From: Candidatus Woesearchaeota archaeon
Lineage (GTDB): Archaea; Nanobdellota; Nanobdellia; Woesearchaeales; ARS49
DNA: 64,000 nucleotides
Reading direction: 5' to 3'
Assembly: GCA_003599055.1 (NCBI GenBank)
Contig: QZIM01000018.1
Span: forward strand, 1-64,000
Position 1 is the first letter of the stretch. Every line of letters begins with the position of its first letter. A program made the position numbers and the translations under genes. The notes below the pieces were generated by a model. That model was not told where the DNA came from. It worked only from the letters and a program-made list of their open reading frames with translations, and made no database searches. Below are positions 28,835 to 37,836 of this stretch, piece by piece.

Positions 28835-28844
28835 TACTTCTCAC

Positions 28845-28949
28845 TTACACATACGGCATTAACAACACAACAGAAAGCCCTATTACCAGCGTTACAACCA
28901 ACACTGCAGAATACAACTGAAACGCCTCACCGTGTGTGTGCATTGTCAT
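28845..28949 (-). CDS. 34-aa single-TM micropeptide
   Basis: MTMHTHGEAFQLYSAVLVVTLVIGLSVVLLMPYV; SD gaggtg 4 nt before ATG; absent from the ORF track because it is short. Confidence 0.55.
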   Translation of the reverse strand: MTMHTHGEAFQLYSAVLVVTLVIGLSVVLLMPYV

Positions 28950-28994
28950 AGAACACCTCAAAAAGAGAAAGAAAAAATAAAAAAATTAACGGTT

Positions 28995-29600
28995 TTAAAC
29001 CGTACCTGAGAGGCTTGGTGCCTCACAGCAGTGGCTGACACCGATGCTCTGTGCGTATTCCAGCACTTCGCGGGTCCTGCCGAATGCGTCAGGCGCAACA
29101 CGGTCTGCTTCAGACGCAAGGTCTGCAACACGCATGCAGCCACGGCCCATTGAGGCGTAGCTTTCTGCTTCCTGCACACTTGCCGGCTCTGAATAGCCCG
29201 GCCTGTTGCTGCGCTCAGCCATAAAGCTGCACGCTGCCTTTGACGGGATTTCCGTCAATGCGCGCTCGTAGGTCTTGCGGTAGTCGTACTGTTCGCCACG
29301 CGGCTCTGCGGTTCCACCAAAGGACTCGCCGCCCTGCATAACGCCAGCGCTACCCGGCCACTGCGCACTAAATGTCTCTACGTTGCCGGATGGATATTCC
29401 ATCGCACGGCCAGAGAATGCCCTCGAATACGGGTCTTGGACACCCTGAATTGCGCCACCGTATTCTTTCACGGACGGCACTGCGAACTCGCCTGCGGCCT
29501 TGCGCGCACCTGTAAACAGGAGCACCAAACCAACAATTGCGATAATCGCTACGATGCCAAGAATTACCAAGGCAACTCCTTTACCACTTTCTTCTGCCAC
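28995..29600 (-). CDS. Single-TM anchored protein, KGxALVxLGIVA anchor family
   Basis: KGVALVILGIVAIIAIVGLVLLF...YGGAIQGVQDPY; GTG start with gaggtg SD. Confidence 0.65.
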   Translation of the reverse strand: MAEESGKGVALVILGIVAIIAIVGLVLLFTGARKAAGEFAVPSVKEYGGAIQGVQDPYSRAFSGRAMEYPSGNVETFSAQWPGSAGVMQGGESFGGTAEPRGEQYDYRKTYERALTEIPSKAACSFMAERSNRPGYSEPASVQEAESYASMGRGCMRVADLASEADRVAPDAFGRTREVLEYAQSIGVSHCCEAPSLSGTV

Positions 29601-29696
29601 AACAAATCACCTCGTTTCGTTGTACAATAGCGTTTGATTTCATATTCGTCACCTGATTTAAATAGTTTTCGTTTGGCAAAACGTACTACCGTACGC

Positions 29697-30173
29697 TCAC
29701 TGCCCGGCGATACCTCCAACCATCGGCTCGTTCGGATACACACAAACGCCTGCCTTTTGGTCTCCGGTGTCAACAACCGCATAGCCACGGTAGCGATAGT
29801 AGTTCGCATCAACACCGTTGTCGCTCACATACGGAACCAGGAATCCTCCTCTGCCACACTTGGAAAGTGCGCTCGGAATGTCACTCTTCGGGTCACGCTT
29901 TGGGTCACCCTGGTAGTTCCAGTGCGTGGTCAAGTCACCACTGCTCGTCATACCCGGAGCCCACATATCACCCGGAATTGCTCCCGGCATATTGCGGGGA
30001 ACGCCGCGACCAGTCCAATAAGGATATTCAACCTGCTTAATTGCACCGCCGTACACGCCAAGCGCGGTCGACTGCCTGTCCTGCACATACATCAAGACGA
30101 GACCGACAACTGCGATCACGGCGACGATGCCAAGAAGCACCAATGCAATTCCTTTGTGTTGCTCTTCTTCCAT
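29697..30173 (-). CDS. Single-TM anchored protein, paralogous anchor to 28995..29600
   Basis: MEEEQHKGIALVLLGIVAVIAVVGLVLMY...YGGAIKQVEYPY. Confidence 0.65.
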   Translation of the reverse strand: MEEEQHKGIALVLLGIVAVIAVVGLVLMYVQDRQSTALGVYGGAIKQVEYPYWTGRGVPRNMPGAIPGDMWAPGMTSSGDLTTHWNYQGDPKRDPKSDIPSALSKCGRGGFLVPYVSDNGVDANYYRYRGYAVVDTGDQKAGVCVYPNEPMVGGIAGQ

Positions 30174-30183
30174 AGGGTTCACC

Positions 30184-30627
30184 TCAAACAAATATTCTGC
30201 CAATGTATGAACATCTCGTATACGCCTGCCTTCGACAGTCCGAACGCGTCCCGCGCAACACGCATTGCCGGTCACACGCCTTCACTGCATCACGCAAGCA
30301 CGCGCTTCGCTCGGTGAACTCGAACTCCCAGCCTGCCGGAAGCTCGCACGTCGCCCTGCGCACAGAATCAATGCACTCACTGTGCACTGCCCTTGCGCAA
30401 TCCGCGAAACACTTGCCTGAGTTCAATGTGCGGCACAACTGAATCCCGTCACGATAGCACGCAGGCGAAGTCACTTCAACTTCAACTGCAGCGCACGCAG
30501 TTGTGGGATAGTACCGCACGGGCTGATGATACACAAAGCGCGTTGCACGCGTGAACTCCGCCGCTGCGCCAACTGAGAGCACAGCAAGGAGCAACACCAC
30601 ACATAACACCCTTGCGTATTTCATCAA
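30184..30627 (-). CDS. Cys-rich secreted protein
   Basis: Signal peptide MMKYARVLCVVLLLAVLSVGAAA; about 12 Cys after it. Confidence 0.6.
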   Translation of the reverse strand: MMKYARVLCVVLLLAVLSVGAAAEFTRATRFVYHQPVRYYPTTACAAVEVEVTSPACYRDGIQLCRTLNSGKCFADCARAVHSECIDSVRRATCELPAGWEFEFTERSACLRDAVKACDRQCVLRGTRSDCRRQAYTRCSYIGRIFV

Positions 30628-30671
30628 CCGCCTCTTTTCACTGTATACTCTTTTGTATACTGCCCCAGTAT

Positions 30672-31115
30672 TTAAAGCTTGCGTTCAAATTTTTGACGCA
30701 GTGCGTCGATTAGAAGCAAAACTATCGCAATCGTTATTGCCGCGTCCGCCACATTAAACACCGGCCAGACTCTGACATCAACAAAATCAATCACCGAACC
30801 ATACCAAATACGGTCAATCAAATTACCAGCAGCGCCCGCAAAGACCAAGCCCGCTATTGCCTGTTCCTTGCGAACGAACCGCGAGTAGTTGCATATAATA
30901 TAGGCACAAACAACAAGAGCAAACAGGCCAAGAATAACCCCTGCCCCCTTTGCAAGACCAAAAACAGTCCCGGTATTCCGCACGTGCGTTAACGCGAACA
31001 GCCCAACATCACGGGAAACGCCGAGCGGAAGAAACGCAAGAACAGCCAGTTTCGTGATACGGTCAAGCAAAAGAACACCCAACGCGACCGACCAGAACAC
31101 TATATGTTTCGCCAT
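30672..31115 (-). CDS. lspA: Lipoprotein signal peptidase (SPase II)
   Basis: LLDRITKLAV, HVRNTGTVFGL, GAAGNLIDRIWYGSVIDFVDVRVWPVFNVADAAI. Confidence 0.9.
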   Translation of the reverse strand: MAKHIVFWSVALGVLLLDRITKLAVLAFLPLGVSRDVGLFALTHVRNTGTVFGLAKGAGVILGLFALVVCAYIICNYSRFVRKEQAIAGLVFAGAAGNLIDRIWYGSVIDFVDVRVWPVFNVADAAITIAIVLLLIDALRQKFERKL

Positions 31116-31510
31116 CGCTGCTGATACGGCCTCTCTTCAGGCACTGAATTTTTTCTTTCCATCGCGTCAAGACGGTTCAGCACCGTTTCCAATTGCGCCT
31201 TAATCGTGTCCAGTTTTGCCGCAATCAACTGTAATTGCTGGTCCTGCCCCGGCGGAGAAAAAGACTGCTGCGCGAATGACTGCTGCTGCGCCTGACCAAA
31301 TGCAGACGGCTGCGGCTGGCCAAAAGACTGCCGCTCATCAAACGGCTGGCCGGGCGCGGGACCCGGACCAATTGCAGGAGCATTAAAGTCAGGCTCGCCC
31401 CCCAGCGGCGGCGCAGACAACCCTTGCGGCGGATTAAACGCCGGCGGCTCACTCGGAAGTTCAAGAGAGTCATCCTTTTTCCAAAACCTGAGCTTATCCA
31501 TCACACTCAT
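31100..31510 (-). CDS. Hypothetical, P/Q-rich with C-terminal coiled coil
   Basis: MDKLRFWKKDDS...; LQLIAAKLDTIKAQLETVLNRLDAMER; overlaps lspA by 16 nt. Confidence 0.55.
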   Translation of the reverse strand: MSVMDKLRFWKKDDSLELPSEPPAFNPPQGLSAPPLGGEPDFNAPAIGPGPAPGQPFDERQSFGQPQPSAFGQAQQQSFAQQSFSPPGQDQQLQLIAAKLDTIKAQLETVLNRLDAMERKNSVPEERPYQQRWRNI

Positions 31511-31581
31511 ACTCCAAAAAACTGATTCGGACGGTTATAAAGGTTATGTACGGTGGTTGGTGGTTGGTCGTCGGTTGTCAG

Positions 31582-32259
31582 TTATCCGTGTTCGGTATCG
31601 GATATCGGCTTTTTTTTGAGACCCTGCAATTTTCCCTCTGCGACGAGCAGCGCGTGAAACTCATTGAAAAGCAGAACATCAGCAGGAAGTTCCTTGTGGA
31701 AAAAAGACTGCAACGTATGATAGTCAATGTCCGGCGCGCACAACCCCCGTGCCGCACACACACGTTTGGTGTACGCATCAATGACAAAAGAAGGGCGGCG
31801 CGCCGCATACACGAGAATACTGTCCGCAGTCTCAGGACCAACACCCCAAAGCGAAAGCAATTCCTCACGCAACTCATCAGTTGAACGCATTGGCGCAAAC
31901 ATTTCCTTCAAAGAACCGTGCCGCACCAAAACGTGCCCTGCAAAAATCCTGAGCTTTCTTGCCTTCTGGCGAAAATACCCGCTGCTCCTTATGAGCTGCG
32001 CAAGAGCAAGTTCGTCCATCTGAGAGAGCGCAGCCACACTCATCACGCCCGCCTCAAAGAGCGACGCTAACGCCTTCTCCACATTTGACCAATTCGTGTT
32101 CTGCGTCAGAATCGCGCCGATGCAAATTTCAAGAAGCTCTGAATCTGAAAAAAACCGAGTTGCATTCGATTCGTGATACCCTTTTGATTTCGTCGGCCAC
32201 CAGCCCTGCGGGCCGTGCCTTTGATACAATTCCCGATACAACTGAAGAACACCAGTCAT
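31582..32259 (-). CDS. HhH-GPD DNA glycosylase (EndoIII-related)
   Basis: GWWPTKS...CIGAILTQNTNWSNVEKAL, LLSLWGVGPETADSILVYAARRPSFVIDAYTKRV. Confidence 0.85.
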   Translation of the reverse strand: MTGVLQLYRELYQRHGPQGWWPTKSKGYHESNATRFFSDSELLEICIGAILTQNTNWSNVEKALASLFEAGVMSVAALSQMDELALAQLIRSSGYFRQKARKLRIFAGHVLVRHGSLKEMFAPMRSTDELREELLSLWGVGPETADSILVYAARRPSFVIDAYTKRVCAARGLCAPDIDYHTLQSFFHKELPADVLLFNEFHALLVAEGKLQGLKKKPISDTEHG

Positions 32260-33344
32260 TTCATATCATTGAGCACACGCTCAAGCTTTTGCACGGTCGC
32301 ATCCCAATCAAATTCAGCGCGAACTTTTGCCTGTAGCGACTGCGCGAGCGCCTGCGCGTGATTTGGGCCCGCAAGAAGCGCTTCTATTGCCTTTCGCAGG
32401 CCAGCCACATCACGCGGCTTCACCAGCACGCCGGTTTGCCCATCCCTGATAATTTCGCGCGTGCCACCCACATCCGTTGCAATCACCGGAACCCCGACTG
32501 AACCCGCCTCAAGAACCGATGTCGGGAGCCCCTCTGCATACGACGGATTGACAAACACGTCCGCAAAGGAAAGCGCCTCGCGAATACCTCCTGCGTCTTT
32601 CTCTCCAAGAAACAGGACGTTCTTGTGCGCGCGCTTCCTTAACTCCCCCGCATAATTCCCCGCGCCAACGATAACCGCCTTCACTCCCGTCATATTACTT
32701 GTTGCCGCAATCAAGTCCTGAACACCCTTTGCCTCAATCAAACGGCCGACAAATACAATTGCTTTCTCCCTGAACGGCTTCTTTGATGGAACCCTCACAA
32801 AAAATTCACTGTTGATTGCGTTCGGAAGAAGCACCGTCCGCTTCTTGCACAAATGCGCTGCGAATAACTCCGACGCCCTTGAAATTCCCGCAACCTTGGA
32901 CGCAAGACGAAGAACAAGCCAGCCAAGCGCGTGGTCGTAGAGCCAGTTGATTGCGTAGACAAACGGCTTTGCGCCCGTATGCGCAGTACCGTGCTCAATG
33001 TGCAAATGAGGAATTTTTCTTTTGCGCGCAAACCACGCGCCAAGCAAAGAGAGCGGATAAAACCGCGTGTGCGTGATAACCGCATCATACGTTCCAAGAC
33101 CGCTTAAAACACGACGCGAACGAGGAAGCGGCAAAGACCAGCGGTCCTTGAGCACTTCCCACGAATGCAGCCGAAAAACCTGAATACCCTTGTATGATTC
33201 AACTTTTCGAGTGCCCTGCAAGAGCGACGTTACGATAGCAACCTTGTGCCCCTTTGCAATCAGGCGAACTGCAGTCTCCTCAACATACTTTTCCACGCCG
33301 CCCTTATGCGGCCAAAAATACGCCGAAAAAACAAGAACCCTCAT
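32256..33344 (-). CDS. Glycosyltransferase family 4
   Basis: PHKGGVEKYVEETAVRL, FVGRLIEAKGVQDLI, FVNPSYAEGLPTSVLEAGSVGVPVIATDVGGTREII. Confidence 0.9.
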   Translation of the reverse strand: MRVLVFSAYFWPHKGGVEKYVEETAVRLIAKGHKVAIVTSLLQGTRKVESYKGIQVFRLHSWEVLKDRWSLPLPRSRRVLSGLGTYDAVITHTRFYPLSLLGAWFARKRKIPHLHIEHGTAHTGAKPFVYAINWLYDHALGWLVLRLASKVAGISRASELFAAHLCKKRTVLLPNAINSEFFVRVPSKKPFREKAIVFVGRLIEAKGVQDLIAATSNMTGVKAVIVGAGNYAGELRKRAHKNVLFLGEKDAGGIREALSFADVFVNPSYAEGLPTSVLEAGSVGVPVIATDVGGTREIIRDGQTGVLVKPRDVAGLRKAIEALLAGPNHAQALAQSLQAKVRAEFDWDATVQKLERVLNDMK

Positions 33345-33664
33345 TTTCTGCGAATCGCAATCTCGCGAACCAGCTTCGTCACATTATGCTCAAGAGATTC
33401 CAGACGGAGATATATGCGGAAGATGAGATAGAACAGGAGCAAAATCGAGGCATACACCACCAAGTCAATTGCACGGCCGATACCGAGCGGCTCAGAAACC
33501 ATCGCCGCAAGACCCGGCAAAAAGGCAACAACACCAACACCGCCCCAAATCAGCAGCCAAAACACCAGCCACTGCGCAGAAATACGCCGCTCGCGATAGC
33601 TCATCAGCGTGCGCAGTACCCCAAATACCATAATCACCAGTGCAATAATTTGTATCGGCTGCAT
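33341..33664 (-). CDS. DUF2304 family membrane protein
   Basis: 3-TM topology with YRERRISAQWLVFWLLIW; between GT4 and GT2 genes. Confidence 0.7.
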   Translation of the reverse strand: MQPIQIIALVIMVFGVLRTLMSYRERRISAQWLVFWLLIWGGVGVVAFLPGLAAMVSEPLGIGRAIDLVVYASILLLFYLIFRIYLRLESLEHNVTKLVREIAIRRK

Positions 33665-33666
33665 TG

Positions 33667-34350
33667 TTACCTCAAAAACTTGTGCAAAATCATCTTGTAC
33701 AAAATACGCAATGCGTTCCACGAGCTCTGGCCGCGCGCCTTGCTATAGTCCGTATATTTTATGATAACCGGAACTTCCCGATACCGCAAGCGCCTCCTGC
33801 GAATCTCATCAATAAACTCGGATGCGTGCTCCATCCTATCCGCGCGCAAGTCCATCTTCCTTGCCGCCTCCGCCGTGAACGCCCGAAAGCCATTATGCGC
33901 ATCAGTCATCTTCACGCCGTAAAAGAGCCAAATGACAAACACACTGCCCTTCAGGAGAACTTTTCTTGCAAACGGAACATCACTCTTCTTATCAAGGAAA
34001 CGCGAACCAATCGTGATGTCTGCATCCCCTTCGACTACCGGTTTGAGCATTGCCGGCAAATCCTCAACACGGTGCTGGCCATCCGCGTCAAACGTGACAA
34101 TATATTTTGCGCCCTGCAAAAGCGCATAATCAATCCCTGTTTTCAGCGCCGCTCCCTGGCCGCGGTTAATGACGTGCCGCAGCGCGTGCGCGCCGTGCTT
34201 TTGCGCAACCTCCCGAGTCTTATCCCGCGAGCCGTCATCAGTTACCACAATATTCTGATAACCCGCATCCTTAAGACCGTCAATCACGTGCCCTATCTGC
34301 TTTTCCTCATTATAACCCGCAATCACCATCCAGACATCAGACTTGTTCAT
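33667..34350 (-). CDS. Glycosyltransferase family 2 (DPM-like)
   Basis: VIAGYNEEKQIGHVI, VVTDDGSRDKT, NRGQGAALKTGIDYAL, FDADGQH. Confidence 0.9.
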   Translation of the reverse strand: MNKSDVWMVIAGYNEEKQIGHVIDGLKDAGYQNIVVTDDGSRDKTREVAQKHGAHALRHVINRGQGAALKTGIDYALLQGAKYIVTFDADGQHRVEDLPAMLKPVVEGDADITIGSRFLDKKSDVPFARKVLLKGSVFVIWLFYGVKMTDAHNGFRAFTAEAARKMDLRADRMEHASEFIDEIRRRRLRYREVPVIIKYTDYSKARGQSSWNALRILYKMILHKFLR

Positions 34351-34443
34351 CACCGACGACAGCTTGAATCGGGTTTTAAAAGGTTTGTGAATCCCATATT
34401 CGGGACAACACGCATAAATAGTCCCCTGAAAAAGGATGCACCC

Positions 34444-35238
34444 ATGCGCATTACCGTGCCGAACTTCAGCCTCAAACACACCCTTGATTCAGGGCAGTTC
34501 TTCCGCTATCGGCCCAAAGGGGACGGGTACGAATGCCGCGAGCGGGACTTGGCGTTCACGGTGCGACAAAAAGGCGATTACCTTGCGTTTTCCGGAACAA
34601 GCGAGGAACACGCCAGACAACTCTTTGGCCTTAATCAAGACTATGAAAAAATCATCGCAGACCTCAAAAAAGACAAAACACTCCTTCCCGCAATCAACAA
34701 ATACCACGGCCTTCGCATTATGCAGCGCGACCTTTGGGAAACCATCATCTCTTTTCAGTGCAGCATTATGAGCAACGTCAAAAAAATACGGCTCAATATG
34801 AACTGCCTTGCAACTGAATTTGGAAAAAACAATGCGTTTCCGGCACCCGGCCAAATGAACGACCTTGAGCGCATCAAAAAATGCGCAACGGGCTTTCGGG
34901 CAAAGTATATTTTGGCGGCAAATGAGCTTGTTGATGAAAAATGGCTTTTGCGCCTGCAAAAAATGAATTATGAACACGCACGCGAGAAGCTTATGGAAAT
35001 TCCCGGCATCGCGGAAAAAGTCGCCGACTGCATTTGTTTATTCTCACTCGGGCACTTTGCGGCATTTCCCGTGGACGTCTGGATAGAACGCATCATGGAA
35101 AAGACCTATTTTGACAGCAAAAAGACAAAACATAACGACCTCCGCGCATTTGCGCAAGAACGGTGGGGAGAACTTGCCGGCTACGCCCAACAATTTCTAT
35201 ACCACCACGCAAGGCACAATGAAAGCACTCAGCCTTAA
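34444..35238 (+). CDS. 8-oxoguanine DNA glycosylase (OGG-type HhH-GPD)
   Basis: LDSGQFFRYRP; SFQCSIMSNVKKIRLNMNCLA; MEIPGIAEKVADCICLFSLGHFAAFPVDVWIER. Confidence 0.88.
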   Translation: MRITVPNFSLKHTLDSGQFFRYRPKGDGYECRERDLAFTVRQKGDYLAFSGTSEEHARQLFGLNQDYEKIIADLKKDKTLLPAINKYHGLRIMQRDLWETIISFQCSIMSNVKKIRLNMNCLATEFGKNNAFPAPGQMNDLERIKKCATGFRAKYILAANELVDEKWLLRLQKMNYEHAREKLMEIPGIAEKVADCICLFSLGHFAAFPVDVWIERIMEKTYFDSKKTKHNDLRAFAQERWGELAGYAQQFLYHHARHNESTQP

Positions 35239-35596
35239 GCAACCCTGGGCAGAACTCGTCGTCTCGGGAAAAAAGACCATTGAGCTGCGCAACTGGAACA
35301 CCTCCTTTCGCGGCGAATTTCTCGTACACGCATCACTCAACCCGAACAAACAGGCAATGAACCGTTTGGGCTTTGCGGAACTGCCCCTTGGGTGCATCGT
35401 CGGCAAGGCGACGCTTGTCAGCGTGAAAACATATCAGAATAAACAAGAATTTGATGCGGATGCAAACAAGCACTTTGCGACACCCGGCTGGTATGACGAA
35501 CACGCAAAAGGTTTCATTTTACGCGATGCAACAAGACTTGAACCGAAACCGCTAAAAGGCAAGCTCAACTTCTTCGAGGTTATATGGGACAAGTAA
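35219..35596 (+). CDS. ASCH domain protein
   Basis: MKALSLKQPWAELVVSGKKTIELRNWNTSFRGEFLVHAS. Confidence 0.85.
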   Translation: MKALSLKQPWAELVVSGKKTIELRNWNTSFRGEFLVHASLNPNKQAMNRLGFAELPLGCIVGKATLVSVKTYQNKQEFDADANKHFATPGWYDEHAKGFILRDATRLEPKPLKGKLNFFEVIWDK

Positions 35597-36240
35597 CACA
35601 CGCAGACATTGACCACGTGTTGGCAATTCTCGTCAAGAAGGAAGGGTCCCTCACTATGCTTGGGCGCATGGGAGAGAAGTATGACCCGTTCAAAGTGCTG
35701 ATATCCACCATACTCTCCGCACGGGCAAAAGATGAAGTTACCGAAATTCTTGCAGAGAAACTTTTTGAGAAATATGATACTGCGGAAAAACTTGCGCGCG
35801 CAAAACAAAAAGACGTGATTCCCATCATCAAAAAAATCGGGTTCTACAACGCCAAAAGCAAAAACATCATTGAAACTGCAAAAATACTGGTTGAGAAGTA
35901 CGGCGGACGCGTGCCTGATACGCTTGAACAGCTGACTGAACTGCCCGGAGTTGGCCGCAAAGTTGCAAATTGCGTCCTTGTGTACGCGTACAAAAAAGAC
36001 GCAATACCCGTTGATATCCACGTACACAGAATCTCGAACCGGCTCGGATGGGTAAAGACAAAGACACCGGAAGAAACAGAAAAAACACTTGAAAAAATAC
36101 TGCCAAAAAAACACTGGCAAGCAATTAACGATGCGCTTGTGACACACGGCAAAACTATTTGCGCACCCGTATCTCCTTGGTGCAGCAAGTGCCCAATTGC
36201 GAAACATTGTAAAAGAACAGGAGTAGTAAGGTCACGATAA
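35584..36240 (+). CDS. nth: Endonuclease III
   Basis: ILSARAKDEVTEILAEKLF, LPGVGRKVANCVLVYAYKKDAIPVDIHVHRISNRLGW, CAPVSPWCSKCPIAKHC Fe-S loop. Confidence 0.92.
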   Translation: MGQVTHADIDHVLAILVKKEGSLTMLGRMGEKYDPFKVLISTILSARAKDEVTEILAEKLFEKYDTAEKLARAKQKDVIPIIKKIGFYNAKSKNIIETAKILVEKYGGRVPDTLEQLTELPGVGRKVANCVLVYAYKKDAIPVDIHVHRISNRLGWVKTKTPEETEKTLEKILPKKHWQAINDALVTHGKTICAPVSPWCSKCPIAKHCKRTGVVRSR

Positions 36241-37376
36241 TGGCAATCTACAAAAAAGACGCAGTGCAGCAGCTAAATGAACTTCTTGCCCTCCTCAAAA
36301 CCATCGGTGCGCAAAGCGCCCAAGAACTCAAATTGCCCGACATTCGCGAGGCAGGAAAAATCACCCTTGAAGACATCTCAACAGAAGACATCTTCGTCTT
36401 CCAAAAAATCAAGGAACTCCACCGGACAGGAATCCTGACATCCGCATTTGCAATGGAATGCCTCAAGTCAGCACAGGCATGGCACGAGCACATCACCTAC
36501 AAAATTGCAGGAAAAGGAACACCCCTTAGCCCACGCGCAGAAGCACTTGCCCACCAAGCACTGCGCCATCTTACCCAACTCCTGGAATCAGAACGAGCCC
36601 ATCAAATCGCCCAGGAAGCCGCAGGCAAATACCAATCAAAAACCGTACCTCTTCGTGACAAGCTGTGGACCTTCTTTCGCATCCGCATCAGCATCGCACA
36701 GGAAAACAACACCCCGTTCGCCCAATTCAAGGCAAACAACTATGCCGCACTCTCCATCTCTGCGAGCGACCTTTACCTTGAACTCCGCTCACAGGGAGCA
36801 ACACGCATCCCCGAACATCTCAGCCAAACGATTGCCGATGCGCACGAGGGAATCAAAGCACTCAAGCCCAACGCCATCGACCAAAAAGACAGCACCTGGT
36901 ACCACTATATGTTCATGGAATACGCCTATCAACTCCTCTACAAAGCATACCTGACCGTCGATACGGAACATCTGACTGCCCCCGCACTCATCGCAATTGC
37001 AGCAGCACTCCAAAAAACAAAAGTTCCATTCGCCCTTAAATTTGCCAAACGCTCATACGACTGGCGGGACACTGACAACATCGTCATCCACACTGACAGT
37101 AAGAACTCCGCATACCGACTCGGAACCATCGCAAAAGAAGCGCTCAACAAAAACGGCTGCAAATATGTTTGGCTCGAGACCGCACAGGATTTTCCCCTGG
37201 GAGAAAAGACCACGAGCTTCACTACACACCTCTCTGAACTTGCCCTCGCCCTGCTTCAGGAAGCACTTGAACGCACGCAACCAGACAGTTACCCTGAAGT
37301 TGAAGCCGTCATCGACTCAGTCTTTGGGCAAAACGGGACATTTGTCAAAAAAGTAGAGGAACTCACGCGTGGCTGA
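36240..37376 (+). CDS. Orphan alpha-helical protein (378 aa) inside the repair operon
   Basis: Intact ORF; start overlaps nth stop (taATG) and end overlaps the Nudix start by 8 nt. Confidence 0.7.
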   Translation: MAIYKKDAVQQLNELLALLKTIGAQSAQELKLPDIREAGKITLEDISTEDIFVFQKIKELHRTGILTSAFAMECLKSAQAWHEHITYKIAGKGTPLSPRAEALAHQALRHLTQLLESERAHQIAQEAAGKYQSKTVPLRDKLWTFFRIRISIAQENNTPFAQFKANNYAALSISASDLYLELRSQGATRIPEHLSQTIADAHEGIKALKPNAIDQKDSTWYHYMFMEYAYQLLYKAYLTVDTEHLTAPALIAIAAALQKTKVPFALKFAKRSYDWRDTDNIVIHTDSKNSAYRLGTIAKEALNKNGCKYVWLETAQDFPLGEKTTSFTTHLSELALALLQEALERTQPDSYPEVEAVIDSVFGQNGTFVKKVEELTRG

Positions 37377-37773
37377 CATCCACAAAATCGGCGCATTTGT
37401 CATCAGGGACAAAAAAGTGCTCGTGTGCCGCAAGGCAAAGGATGACTTTTACATCAGCTTGGGCGGAAAAATTGAAGACGGGGAAGACTATGAAACCTGC
37501 CTTTTACGTGAAGTTCAAGAAGAGACAGGATGCACTGCGACCAATATCAGATACCTCACGACCTGCCACGGAACCGTTCACGGCGCAGAAAACAAGACCA
37601 TCAAAATGGACTGCTACCTGTGCGACCTTACCGCAGAGCCGAAAATCAACCCAAATGACCACATTGTCGAACACCGCTGGATTTCACGAGAGTATCAGAT
37701 GCAGGGAATTAAAGTTGCTTCCCTTCTCGAAAAACACGTCATTCCCGAACTTATCAAGCGCGACCTTATCTGA
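37369..37773 (+). CDS. Nudix hydrolase
   Basis: GGKIEDGEDYETCLLREVQEETGC, full Nudix box; GTG start. Confidence 0.88.
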   Translation: MADIHKIGAFVIRDKKVLVCRKAKDDFYISLGGKIEDGEDYETCLLREVQEETGCTATNIRYLTTCHGTVHGAENKTIKMDCYLCDLTAEPKINPNDHIVEHRWISREYQMQGIKVASLLEKHVIPELIKRDLI

Positions 37774-37836
37774 TTTCTGCAAAATGATAATTGAACGATG
37801 GAAATGCAATTAAAATAAACGCGACCCCTTTCTCTT

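Noticed and set aside
35434-36207. 257-aa minus-strand ORF opposite nth/ASCH
   Set aside because: Shadow ORF; low-complexity Phe/Cys-rich translation
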